64,000 bases of DNA from Oligoflexus sp. (GTDB lineage: Bacteria; Bdellovibrionota_B; Oligoflexia; Oligoflexales; Oligoflexaceae). The stretch's first letter is position 1, and every line of letters starts with the position of its first letter. The DNA lies in NCBI GenBank assembly GCA_014377445.1, contig JACMPP010000018.1, forward strand, positions 26,702-90,701, read 5' to 3'. Below the pieces are notes generated by a model. That model was given only the letters and a program-made list of their open reading frames with translations. It was not told where the DNA came from and searched no databases. Both the position numbers and the translations under genes were made by a program. This document shows positions 1 to 8,089 of this stretch, in pieces.

Positions 1-1205
1 TTCTTGAATGCTTTGAAGAAACCGTATTTCTTCCAGTCTTCAAGTGGGTAGTTCAGACCTTCGACGATGCGGTTTTCTTTAGCGAAAGAGAAGTGAAGCG
101 AGACCTTGCTCAAAGCATCGAATACGATGAAGGAGAAGTAGTCATCGCCGACTTCCAGGCGTTTTACGCGAAGGGTGTTGGCAACGATGGAATCCGTGCT
201 CAAGACGTCTGATAGGATTTTATCGAACTGGAGTTGAACGTATTGACGATCTTTCCAGTACTTGGCGCCCGCTGCGATGTCATTGAAGACTTCTTCTTTC
301 AAGAAGGCCTGATCGCCTGTCGTCATGAGACGGAAGTCCATCCATTTCGCAGGGATTTCAAGAATCGTCGTTTGTTTCTCAGGATCCTGGTCTTTGAGTT
401 CGTCGGGAGTGTTCTGGCTGACGACAGTCAAAGTTTTATTGGTTTTGTAGAATTTGGCTTTACCGCTGGCAAGCTGGTAGCCGAGTTCGTGGGTGTCGTT
501 GTTATCGGGTGGGCGATCCACAACTGTGACTTCGAAGAACCACTCATTCTTCTCGTCAAAGAATTTGGCCGGGAACATGTCGAGCTTCAGCTCAGTATTG
601 AAGTACGAAGGGTTCGCTGCTTTCACGCTGAAGTGAGTCGCGTCTTTCAGGAATTTCTTCGAGAAAGTGGCGATACGGTTGGTCGATTTACCGCGATCAT
701 CTTTGACTTTCTCGGTCGTGTATTTGCCCAAAGGGAGGCCGAAGAGTGGAACGCGGTAGTTGTCGCCTTCAACTTTTTCAGCGTAAGTCATCTCATCCGA
801 AGGAATCGATGCTTCCGGAGCAATTTTGAAGAAAACCAGGTTGTCTTCAGTAAAAGCGACGCGGATTGGATATTCCGAGTCCGGCTTACCGAAGAATTGA
901 AAGTTACTCATGGTTGCATTGTCGAAAGTACCGAAATCGGTGTCGATCGAGAATTCAACCGCATCAAAACTACGAATGACAGAGGATTTGTCGACTACAA
1001 CTTCATCGGCTTTCGTCGTGACGCCGCGTGTAAGTTTAGCTCCGGTTTTAAGGGTATAGTTCGTTTCCTTAAAATCGTTGATTGCGTAAACGTATTCGCC
1101 GTCGCCTTGGACGAAGCGAGATGCTCTCTTCTTCTCACAGCCGGTGATGACAGTCATCAGCGACAGTAGAAGAATCAAGTAAGATGAACCCAGCCTGGAT
1201 AGCAT
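1..1205 (-). CDS. Large lipoprotein, N-terminal 401 residues (cut by window edge)
   Basis: The open frame on the minus strand starts at ATG 1205 behind an AAAGGAGAG ribosome binding site and runs off the left edge without a stop. It is not in the ORF track because it has no end here; the track line 234..1169 is its shadow. The N-terminus is a lipoprotein signal with lipobox VITGC, giving a mature Cys followed by EKKR. The rest is a mixed beta-rich extracellular sequence with no repeats. The stretch near the left edge (RIVEGLNYPLEDWKKYGFF) resembles the middle part of large myxobacterial/bdellovibrio zinc-dependent metalloprotease lipoproteins, but the protease motif would lie outside the window, so this is only a hint. 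Envelope location is well supported; function is unknown. Confidence 0.8.
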   Translation of the reverse strand, partial: MLSRLGSSYLILLLSLMTVITGCEKKRASRFVQGDGEYVYAINDFKETNYTLKTGAKLTRGVTTKADEVVVDKSSVIRSFDAVEFSIDTDFGTFDNATMSNFQFFGKPDSEYPIRVAFTEDNLVFFKIAPEASIPSDEMTYAEKVEGDNYRVPLFGLPLGKYTTEKVKDDRGKSTNRIATFSKKFLKDATHFSVKAANPSYFNTELKLDMFPAKFFDEKNEWFFEVTVVDRPPDNNDTHELGYQLASGKAKFYKTNKTLTVVSQNTPDELKDQDPEKQTTILEIPAKWMDFRLMTTGDQAFLKEEVFNDIAAGAKYWKDRQYVQLQFDKILSDVLSTDSIVANTLRVKRLEVGDDYFSFIVFDALSKVSLHFSFAKENRIVEGLNYPLEDWKKYGFFKAFK

Positions 1206-1446
1206 GCACTCTCCTTTGATAATCAGTATTTACGCTTTGATAAGACAAGTTGAAGATTTAATAAAGCATTAAGATTGGTTGGCTGGCCATTTTTTTAACC
1301 GGCGTGAAATGTTTGAAGTGGTCATTGAGAATAAGCGAATCATTTCAGGCAAGTATAAAGACACAACTGTCAGCAATCAAACTGGCGCTTTGTAAGGATT
1401 ACGACGTATCCGTCATTTTTCGTGACCTGTATTTACGCGGTCATTT

Positions 1447-1971
1447 TTACAAAATCGAATATGCAAAAGGAAAGTGCTCAGCGAAATCCCAAGGTCCATT
1501 CCGATACTGAAAAAGTTCAAGTCCTTCCGCCTGAGCGTTCCAGCTGCCGAACACCGACTCAAGGTCGGCCATACACTTCTCGGCTTCTTTGGGCGAACCC
1601 AGATTCGTGATGGTTACGTGGGGCCTGTAAGGTTGTTTATCCTGAGCCCGTAAAGTGCTGCCAAACAGTCGACTCAGCTTCGCTCGCGCCTCGACAAGTT
1701 CCGCCGACTCGATGGCGACTCCAACAAAACCGGCTCGGGTAATCAAATGGCTAAAGCGGAGAGCAATCGCAGAATGGGTCAAAACAAAGGCCTGAAGCGT
1801 TTCACTGATCTCTTTGATGTTCTGCCCCGGAAGCTGATGATAGATCGTCAGGTGGGCTTTAAGATGGTTACGCGCGGGTGGGAAATACTGTTGCCGCCAG
1901 TTATCGAGACGATCCTGTGAGAATGCGTCCAGTTTAAACGTGAGTATGAGTGGGATGCCGACTTGCTTCAT
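1447..1971 (-). CDS. 2'-5' RNA ligase family (2H phosphoesterase) protein
   Basis: Two spaced H-x-T motifs, HLTIY near the N-terminus and HVTIT in the second half, are the paired catalytic histidines of the 2H phosphoesterase superfamily (LigT/ThpR-like). The length of about 174 residues fits the family. These enzymes act in the cytoplasm on 2',3'-cyclic or 2'-5' phosphodiester bonds in RNA or nucleotides; the substrate here is not predictable. The track start at 2037 is a TTG with no clear ribosome binding site. I prefer ATG 1971, which has AAAGGA seven bases upstream and opens directly on the first beta strand. It stands alone, pointing toward the lipoprotein gene at 1-1205. Confidence 0.75.
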   Translation of the reverse strand: MKQVGIPLILTFKLDAFSQDRLDNWRQQYFPPARNHLKAHLTIYHQLPGQNIKEISETLQAFVLTHSAIALRFSHLITRAGFVGVAIESAELVEARAKLSRLFGSTLRAQDKQPYRPHVTITNLGSPKEAEKCMADLESVFGSWNAQAEGLELFQYRNGPWDFAEHFPFAYSIL

Positions 1972-2291
1972 CCAAAGATCCTTTGCAAAGGGCTCGAAGT
2001 TGGAATCTTCGGTTTTTAGCTGAATGCCGCGCAACAAGTCGACGCAATTTCTCTAGTCCGCTGATTCACGTAATCTTTTTTACGTGTTGTGCGTCTTTTA
2101 GTGCTAGGCATCTCCTGCCGGTCTAGGGGCTTCCAAAAACGGATAGACTTAAATTAAGCCGTGATGCCTCAACTCCCTTTGTCAGCCCTCTGCCATCCTT
2201 TTGGTTTTCGGCCCAGTTCTCTTCGTGAGCCAGCAAATTCATTTTTCTCGAATCGACCACCAAGAGCTTTTCAAAAGCTAAAGGGAGCTGC

Positions 2292-2921
2292 GTGCGTACA
2301 AATATTTGGAACTTCGGCCTTTCTGTATTCACTGTGTTTACCGCTTATTCTTCGAGTCTTTACGCCAATTCAAATTTCAAGGTCGACTCCTTCGAATATC
2401 TTGCGCTGGGCATGGGTTATGAAACTCTCGCCGCGCAAAGTCCTGCGGCTCCTTGTGATGCACCGGCCGATGTCCCGGGTCTTAAAGACAGCAGTTCTGT
2501 GGGATTGACAGCGACCATCTGCCCTGTGGCAAACACCTTTGCGATGGCGACTTTTCTCAATAAGAAGGTTGCCTCTCTGGTCATGGACTGGGTGTCATGG
2601 GATGCCAGTCAGCTAGACGGAAGCAATAAGGAGTTGAGCAAGATGCCAGCCAATCTACGCAAACAATACGGCATTCCGGCAGCTACCGTCGCTTATGAAA
2701 GACAATTCGGGAATCCCGATGCCGATCGATTCTGTCAGGAGAAAGGCAAATGCCTGGTTCATATCTGGCGATCGGCCGAAGCCAATCGAGTGGCGAGTCT
2801 CGTCTATGCAAAAATCAATGATGCGGAAGTTCCCTTGATTTTACATTTAAGCGATGTGGCGGCGGAACACGATATCGATCGACTGAGGAAGAAGTTGAAC
2901 GATTCAGTTCAAGGCCATTAA
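2292..2921 (+). CDS. Secreted hypothetical protein
   Basis: The frame starts at a GTG with AAGGGAG just upstream. The first 25 residues form a signal peptide ending near SLYANS, so the mature protein should be periplasmic or exported. The body (about 185 residues) has four cysteines in two spaced pairs (PCDAP, TICP, RFCQ and KCLV), which could form disulfides, and a C-terminal charged helix. I do not recognise the family. The gene is monocistronic and is followed by a long stretch without genes. Confidence 0.65.
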   Translation: MRTNIWNFGLSVFTVFTAYSSSLYANSNFKVDSFEYLALGMGYETLAAQSPAAPCDAPADVPGLKDSSSVGLTATICPVANTFAMATFLNKKVASLVMDWVSWDASQLDGSNKELSKMPANLRKQYGIPAATVAYERQFGNPDADRFCQEKGKCLVHIWRSAEANRVASLVYAKINDAEVPLILHLSDVAAEHDIDRLRKKLNDSVQGH

Positions 2922-3083
2922 AATACGAGACGGAAAGTCGTTTTGAAACGTGTCTTCGCATACATGCACCGATCTTGAGTTGGAAATCGAATGTCTGCAA
3001 AGCTCTGCTGGCAAAGTCATTGGTGAATAATGTGAGTTTTAGTATTGCGCTTTGTTTTGAGGCGGAGTTAAACTCTGAAAGTA

Positions 3084-3107
3084 ACGTCTTTTAGCAGTAA
3101 AAGACGT
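3084..3107. repeat. Perfect 10-bp inverted repeat (stem-loop)
   Basis: ACGTCTTTTA, a GCAG loop, then TAAAAGACGT form a perfect hairpin. It is followed at about 3120 by a second small palindrome (CACTTTaaAAGTG). There is no T-run in the usual place, so it is not a clear terminator. It may be part of a structured RNA. Confidence 0.45.
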
Positions 3108-3479
3108 CTACAACGGCCCACTTTAAAAGTGAGTTGGAAGGTCCTTCAAAAAGATCTTCTGTCTATCTCTCACCAGATAAGTGTGTTTCATAGACGAGTT
3201 GTAAAGTGCTTTTCTATGGTTCGCTCTCTTTTTAGAGTGCAAGATCGTTCGGGATCGACAGAGTCGAGAATCTAAATGGAAGCTGGGACTTGGGATTTAT
3301 TTCTCCGGCCTGATCCTAAATAAGAAATTCGCTTTTAGTCAGTGACCCGGACAGAGTTAATCAAAGCAGGCACCCGGAACGACGTGATCAGTTTGTTAGC
3401 TGGAGCGTGTGTTACCGGGTGTTTGTTTGTGCTTCTAAGTTATGTACTGTTACTGCAAGCCTTTTTTTACCGAACTCAT

Positions 3480-3517
3480 GCCAAGTCCTGATCTGTCAGG
3501 GCTTGGCGCTTTTTTTA
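3480..3517 (+). terminator. Intrinsic terminator without an upstream gene
   Basis: GCCAAGTCCTGA, a TCTG loop and TCAGGGCTTGGC form a 12-bp stem with one G-T pair, followed by a run of seven T. The nearest plus-strand gene ends more than 550 bases upstream. It therefore probably ends a non-coding transcript; CACCCGG at about 3370 can pair with CCGGGTG at about 3416 in the preceding 110 bases. Confidence 0.65.
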
Positions 3518-4131
3518 GAAAGTCTGGTTTAAAAAATCGGCAGACTCAGCCGAGTCGTGAATAACTCTCGGTGCAATACGAACCGCTCGCGGTGGGACGG
3601 AGCTGAAGATCTGCAGTGAATCAAAACCGGGGGATTGGAACGGAGAAAAGGACCTTCAAGCTTCTGCATCTTCTCCAAAGGCATGCCATATCGATGTTTC
3701 CTGGGTTTTTAAAGATGGCCTTTGTCTGAACCACGGGCGGGGAATCGCAAGCGATTGCGAGCGAAGTCAAATGTATAAGCAAGCGGAAAGTTCAAGGTCC
3801 TTTGGCATATGCGTGTGTGCACTCTGGACTGGGACGAGCGAGGATTGGGCCATAATGCGGAGAGTCCAAGTACTAAATTTTTGGCATGGTTGGGGATGAG
3901 CAGTTAGAGAGCGGCGATCAAAAATGGCGTGTTTTCCATTGCTCGGGAGGCCGAAGTAGCTTCCGAACGCAATTCAGGAAGAATTTTCCGAGAATAATGG
4001 TCCGAATGAAAATCTGATTTTCCATCCAACCGTTCTTCTTTTTATCTGAAATATTGAGAGTCTACATAGGCGGCAGGAGGGGAGGCGCGCTAGAGATGGC
4101 GAAAATTACGAAGAATTTGCCACGTCAAAGA

Positions 4132-4230
4132 AAATTGACCAGCATTTTCATTGGCATCTAAGGAAATTTACCGGCATACTCCTCAGGATTTTCGTTCATA
4201 CTCAGCGGAAACGGCAAGTTGACCATCGAT
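4132..4230. repeat. Three imperfect direct repeats, possibly an insertion-sequence end remnant
   Basis: AAATTGACCAGCAT (4132), AAATTTACCGGCAT (4164) and CAAGTTGACCATCGAT (4215) are related in sequence. Multiple repeats of a terminal TGACCA-type motif are characteristic of IS21-family ends. No transposase frame, target duplication or opposite end is visible, so this is a weak call. Confidence 0.25.
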
Positions 4231-4261
4231 ACGAGCCTACGCATTTCGGAGGAAAGATATA

Positions 4262-4477
4262 ATGGGACGCACCAAGGAAATGGTAGAGAACTACCTGGCC
4301 CTCGCAACAGCACAAGTAAAGAGCTACGTCACTGGTCTTGAAAAAGACAAGCAAGACAAAAAAGCTCTTAAGCACGATCCAAAATGGCGCAAACTGAACG
4401 CTGAAACTAAAAAACTTCAGCGCCAGATCGTATTCATCGATAAGCGTAACGCCAAGCCTGTCAAAGCTGAAGCGTAA
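4262..4477 (+). CDS. Small basic lysine-rich protein, function unknown
   Basis: This 71-residue protein starts at ATG behind a near-ideal GGAGGAAAG site and is closed by a strong terminator, so it is almost certainly expressed. It is about one quarter lysine, has no cysteines or signal peptide, and looks like a single long helix (repeated K-D-K-Q-D-K-K type segments). That composition fits a nucleic-acid or ribosome-associated small protein, but no family is recognised. It is monocistronic. Confidence 0.65.
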   Translation: MGRTKEMVENYLALATAQVKSYVTGLEKDKQDKKALKHDPKWRKLNAETKKLQRQIVFIDKRNAKPVKAEA

Positions 4478-4482
4478 GTGGT

Positions 4483-4515
4483 TAAGGGCTGCACTCGCGC
4501 AGCCCTTAGTCTCTC
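4483..4515 (+). terminator. Intrinsic terminator of the small basic protein gene
   Basis: TAAGGGCTGC, an ACTCGC loop and GCAGCCCTTA form a perfect 10-bp stem starting six bases after the stop codon, followed by a pyrimidine-rich tract. Confidence 0.75.
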
Positions 4516-4577
4516 CTTTCCGTTTCGCGGAGCTTCATTCGAACCTCTCTTAATCCGTTAGAATTATATTCCTCCAA

Positions 4578-5138
4578 TCATTTTGTCGTTATCTGTTCGC
4601 CATTTAAAGCGTCATCAATTTCTGTAGCCGGTTTTTCGTCGCCTTGCGAAAGCAGACGCACTGTCTTGCCCAATGAGGGAACACCATCTTTATTCACGAT
4701 GCAAAGAAGATAAAAACTGGGAGGCGCCAGATCCATCGACAGAGGGATCTGAGTCTCGAGTGAATGCTGTTCTCGATTGTGGCTATAGGTCAGTGGCACA
4801 ATATGCTGACCGCTGTTGAAGGAATGGGTATCGGAGGAGAGACGGATCACATGCACCTTTCGGATCTCATGGGCTTCCGGACTTTAAATCGTCACATGCT
4901 CGCCATAAACAAAATGGTCTTTGCTCGTCAAACGTGGTCGGGGGCCTTTAAAGAGATAAGGCGGAGAATAGATCTCCATGTTTTTGTGTGTATTGAAGGC
5001 AGCGCCGAGTCCTCCGCCTATCGATAGTACCCGTCCGTCGGGAAGCAGGATGACCGTTGAATGATAGAGTCGAAGTACCATCGGCTGCTGATCCGCCCTG
5101 GCCAGGGCAAACGCCTTCGCAGCGCGCGCAGATGAAAT
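4578..5138 (-). pseudogene. Galactose/glyoxal-oxidase-like C-terminal remnant with an internal stop
   Basis: One continuous minus-strand frame is interrupted by a single TAA at about 4884-4886, which splits it into the track ORFs 4884..5081 and 4578..4856. The first piece contains RLYHSTVILLPDGRVLSIGG, a kelch-blade motif of galactose/glyoxal oxidases. The second contains THSFNSGQHIVPLTYS and APPSFYLLCIVNKDGVPS, the C-terminal DUF1929 Ig-like domain of the same enzymes. The family is usually 500-700 residues long; the signal peptide, most of the propeller and the copper ligands of the N-terminal half are missing. Upstream the frame is closed by a TAA at 5139. This is a decayed copper-radical-oxidase-type gene and is unlikely to be functional. 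Confidence 0.75.
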
Positions 5139-5178
5139 TTACAATCACAGATTTATCCGCGAGAATTTCGCTGAAAAG

Positions 5179-5310
5179 CTATTTCTCACCGTCTTGGTTC
5201 GTAACCTGATGGTCGCCGCGCAGAGGCGAAACAAAGAAGACCCAAAAAAAACTCAAAGGGAGGCCGACGCTCAGAATACCCGCGACCAGGTGCGATATTA
5301 AATTGTTCAT
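5179..5310 (-). CDS. Small single-span membrane peptide (43 aa)
   Basis: This frame is too short for the ORF track. ATG 5310 lies behind AAAGGATTTCCTAA. The peptide has a hydrophobic segment (ISHLVAGILSVGLPLSFFW and on to VSPLRGD) that would cross the membrane once, then a short hydrophilic tail. It sits just upstream of the decayed oxidase, in the same direction. It may be a remnant of a gene once linked to that oxidase, or an independent small protein. Codon use looks coding-like; no family is recognised. Confidence 0.4.
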   Translation of the reverse strand: MNNLISHLVAGILSVGLPLSFFWVFFVSPLRGDHQVTNQDGEK

Positions 5311-5695
5311 TTAGGAAATCCTTTCGTCGACTCGTCGAGAGCTGTTCATCAAAAAATTACGTGATGGACATACAAAGAGGAAGGATGAAAAGTTTTCCTG
5401 AGATTTTACAAACGACGAACGAGGTCTGGCGCAGGACTTTGCCGCTCTCAGTTGAAAAGAGCGAAAGTGTTTGCGCGCCTTGAAAAAATCGCCGAGTCAT
5501 AAGGGAAAGTAGACCGGGAGGAGGCTGTTCAAAACTGCGCTGTCACAGGTTTAGCGCAAATAAACTCCCTCAACTCTCTTCAGTCGCTGTTGTTTTAGGC
5601 TATTGTCATTGCGAGGGCTGTGCTAAGAGCGTTTGGCAATCCGAAACATTGGCTGAGACATGAGTTAGCTTGACGCGCATAAGGGGGCTCTTGGG
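5311..5695. other. Intergenic region upstream of the peptide transporter
   Basis: No supported gene. A 32-codon frame (5385-5483) has AGAGGA close in front but no recognisable product. The region presumably carries divergent promoters for the small membrane peptide and the POT transporter. No clear -35/-10 pair was identified. Confidence 0.4.
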
Positions 5696-7096
5696 GTGAC
5701 AGTGAATAATAAGACGTCAAATACAGTTGGGAATTCCGTGCATCCGGACGGAGATTTTATGGGCCATCCGAAGGGACTCTACGTTCTCTTCCTCACAGAG
5801 ATGTGGGAACGCATGAGCTACTACGGTATGCGTGCGCTTCTCGTGCTCTACATGGTGAACCACCTCTTCATCAATCCGGAAGTGGGACAAGCCGTCCTTG
5901 GATTTAATTATATCAAAGGCGGACTGGAGTGGGCTTTCGGGCCGCTCGCGATTCAACCGCTCGCATCCCAAATCTACGGTCTCTACACCGGACTCGTTTA
6001 CTTCACGCCGTTCTTCGGCGGGATCATCGCTGACCGTTGGCTCGGCCAGAGAAAAACCGTGATCATCGGCGGCGTTTTGATGGCGATTGGTCACTTCCTG
6101 ATGGCCTTTGAATCGCTCTTTTTCCTGGCGCTTATGTTCCTGATCGTCGGCAACGGCGCTTTCAAGCCAAACGTTTCAACCCAGGTGGGTGACCTTTACG
6201 CTCCAGGCGATTCGCGTCGTGACGGTGCTTTCACTCTCTTCTACATGGGCATCAACCTCGGCGCTCTCCTCTCACCGCTCGTTTGCGGAACATTGGGCCA
6301 AAAAGTGGGTTGGCACTGGGGCTTCGGCGCTGCTGGTGTTGGTATGGTCATCGGTCTTTGCGTCTACATCTTCGGCCAAAAATATCTTGAACCCCATCCT
6401 GAAAACGCTGTCAAGAAACTTGAAGGCGTTGTCAAAGGCGAGAAAGTTCCTTTTACTACAGGCGAAAAGAAGGCTATCTGGGCCCTTATCGTACTCTGTG
6501 CCTTGAACATCGTCTTCTGGGCTGTTTATGAACAACAAGGCAATACCATGCAGCTATGGGCTGACAACCAAACCAACTGGAACTTCTTCGGCTTCGAAGT
6601 GCCTTCGACCTGGTATCAGTCGTTCAACCCATTCGTTATCCTGGCTTTTGCTCCTTTGCTTGGTATCTTCTGGAAGTGGCAGGCTAAAAAGGGCAAAGAA
6701 CCAACCTCGGTCACGAAAATGGCGATCGGTTGCGTTTTCCTTGCAGCAGCATTCGGAATCATGATCCTGGCGGCCCTTTCAGTCGGTCAGGACAAGGGCA
6801 CAGTCCTATGGCTGGTCGTCACAACTCTGGTACTCACAATCGGCGAACTTTATCTTTCCCCCATCGGTTTGTCACTGGTCACCAAAGTGGCTCCCGCCCG
6901 TATCGTTTCGATGATGATGGGTATGTGGTTCCTCTCAAGTGCCATCGGCAACTACCTGAGCGGCTACCTCGGTACCTTCTACGATACGATGCCTCGCGAA
7001 AGCTTCTTTGGACTCATGGCGATCCTCTCGATCGGCGCTGCGATTTCCATGGCGCTCTTCAATAAGCCATTGCGATCGGTTCTAGGCGATCACTAA
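5696..7096 (+). CDS. POT/PTR2 family proton-dependent oligopeptide transporter
   Basis: This 466-residue inner-membrane protein carries the POT hallmarks: EMWERMSYYGMRA in the first helix (the ExxER motif of proton coupling), GAFKPNVSTQVGDLY, and MGINLGALLSP of the PTR2 signature. These transporters import di- and tripeptides with protons. About 12-14 hydrophobic segments are present and the length matches bacterial members (about 450-500). The start is a GTG with AAGGGGG upstream. A terminator lies just after the stop, so it is transcribed alone. Peptide uptake fits an organism living on protein. Confidence 0.92.
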   Translation: MTVNNKTSNTVGNSVHPDGDFMGHPKGLYVLFLTEMWERMSYYGMRALLVLYMVNHLFINPEVGQAVLGFNYIKGGLEWAFGPLAIQPLASQIYGLYTGLVYFTPFFGGIIADRWLGQRKTVIIGGVLMAIGHFLMAFESLFFLALMFLIVGNGAFKPNVSTQVGDLYAPGDSRRDGAFTLFYMGINLGALLSPLVCGTLGQKVGWHWGFGAAGVGMVIGLCVYIFGQKYLEPHPENAVKKLEGVVKGEKVPFTTGEKKAIWALIVLCALNIVFWAVYEQQGNTMQLWADNQTNWNFFGFEVPSTWYQSFNPFVILAFAPLLGIFWKWQAKKGKEPTSVTKMAIGCVFLAAAFGIMILAALSVGQDKGTVLWLVVTTLVLTIGELYLSPIGLSLVTKVAPARIVSMMMGMWFLSSAIGNYLSGYLGTFYDTMPRESFFGLMAILSIGAAISMALFNKPLRSVLGDH

Positions 7097-7120
7097 ACTT
7101 AATAAATCATAATCGAAATG

Positions 7121-7155
7121 AGGTCATTCTCTTCCCGGAGGATGGCCTTTTTTTG
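7121..7155 (+). terminator. Intrinsic terminator of the peptide transporter gene
   Basis: AGGTCATTC pairs with GGATGGCCT (one G-T pair at each end of the centre) and is followed by seven T. It lies inside the extended track ORF 7118..8077, which supports a later start for that gene. Confidence 0.7.
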
Positions 7156-7246
7156 CCCTCCCAACTATACGCTAGAAAACCCGCAGAAAATTTGCTCTCT
7201 AGTTTATGAGCTTTCTCCTTTTCCAAGCGACCATGAGGCTAGTCAA

Positions 7247-8077
7247 ATGCTTTCTTTCAAAGGTACTTCATCCTACATCGCATCCGCCGAGCTTCAGGAA
7301 ATCGTGACTCTTGCCTTTGATTTGCAAAAGCCGCTCCTCATCCGTGGCGAACCCGGTACGGGTAAGACGGTTTTAGCCCGGGCCGTCTCGGAGGCACTCA
7401 AGCTTCCGCTTCTGACCTGGCATATAAAATCCAGCTCAAAGGCCCAGGATGGACTTTACGTATATGATACCGTGCAACGTTTGAATGATTCGCGCTTCGG
7501 CACGGGCGATGTTCAGGACATCAAGAAATATATCAAGCTCGGCCCACTCGGACAGGCCTTTGCCTCGCCTACGCGATCGATCGTTCTGATCGATGAAATC
7601 GACAAAGCCGATATCGAATTTCCCAACGATCTGCTGCACGAACTCGATGCCATGAGTTTTGCGATACCCGAAACGGGCGAAACCATCACGGCCCGCGAAC
7701 GGCCGGTGATCATCATCACCTCGAATGCCGAAAAGGAATTGCCGGACGCCTTTTTGCGCCGCTGTATCTTCCACTACATCGCTTTTCCTGAAGCGGACGA
7801 AATGCGGACGATTCTAAAAGTGCATCATCCCCGTGTCGATGAAAAGCTTGTCTCTGCGGCCCTGCTCCGCTTCTATTGGCTCCGCGAGCAGGCTGAAATT
7901 CGCAAGAAGCCTTCGACCAGTGAACTCGTCGATTGGATCGGCGCTCTCTCACGGGCTGGCGTCGATGTGAAGTCACTGGAAAAAGAAGTCCCTTTTCTTG
8001 GCGTCCTCCTCAAAAAGGAGGGCGACATCCAGGCGCTCAAACAAGGGTCCAAGCGGTCACATTCCTCACGCTTTTAA
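7247..8077 (+). CDS. MoxR-family AAA+ ATPase
   Basis: The protein has Walker A GEPGTGKT, Walker B SIVLIDEIDKAD, sensor-1 IIITSNAEKELPDAFLRRC with the arginine finger, and a C-terminal lid, in the order typical of MoxR ATPases. From ATG 7247 (GAGG seven bases upstream) it is 276 residues, the normal size. The track start at 7118 would run through the terminator of the preceding gene and adds unrelated residues. MoxR ATPases act with VWA-domain partners as chaperones for metal-cofactor insertion or complex assembly. The VWA gene follows 12 bases downstream, forming the expected pair. Confidence 0.9.
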   Translation: MLSFKGTSSYIASAELQEIVTLAFDLQKPLLIRGEPGTGKTVLARAVSEALKLPLLTWHIKSSSKAQDGLYVYDTVQRLNDSRFGTGDVQDIKKYIKLGPLGQAFASPTRSIVLIDEIDKADIEFPNDLLHELDAMSFAIPETGETITARERPVIIITSNAEKELPDAFLRRCIFHYIAFPEADEMRTILKVHHPRVDEKLVSAALLRFYWLREQAEIRKKPSTSELVDWIGALSRAGVDVKSLEKEVPFLGVLLKKEGDIQALKQGSKRSHSSRF

Positions 8078-8089
8078 GGGGAGGCAACC

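Larger units (their letters stand above)
2922..4261. other. 1.3-kb stretch without recognisable genes
   Basis: No open frame in this interval has both a ribosome binding site and plausible composition. It contains a perfect inverted repeat (3084-3107), a strong intrinsic terminator with no gene in front of it (3480-3517), and three weak direct repeats close to the next gene (4132-4230). It may hold one or more small RNAs or decayed sequence. No tRNA, tmRNA, SRP or RNase P signature was recognised. Confidence 0.5.

Noticed and set aside
234-1169. Plus-strand ORF of 311 residues
   Set aside because: It is the antisense shadow of the lipoprotein frame on the minus strand, which has a ribosome site, a lipobox and coding-like composition.
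3300-3520. 6S RNA, tmRNA, SRP RNA, RNase P RNA or c-di-GMP-I riboswitch before the orphan terminator
   Set aside because: None of the conserved sequence signatures of these RNAs could be found. Only hairpin pairing supports an RNA here.
5385-5483. 32-codon plus frame before the peptide transporter
   Set aside because: The ribosome site is too close to the ATG and nothing about the peptide is recognisable.
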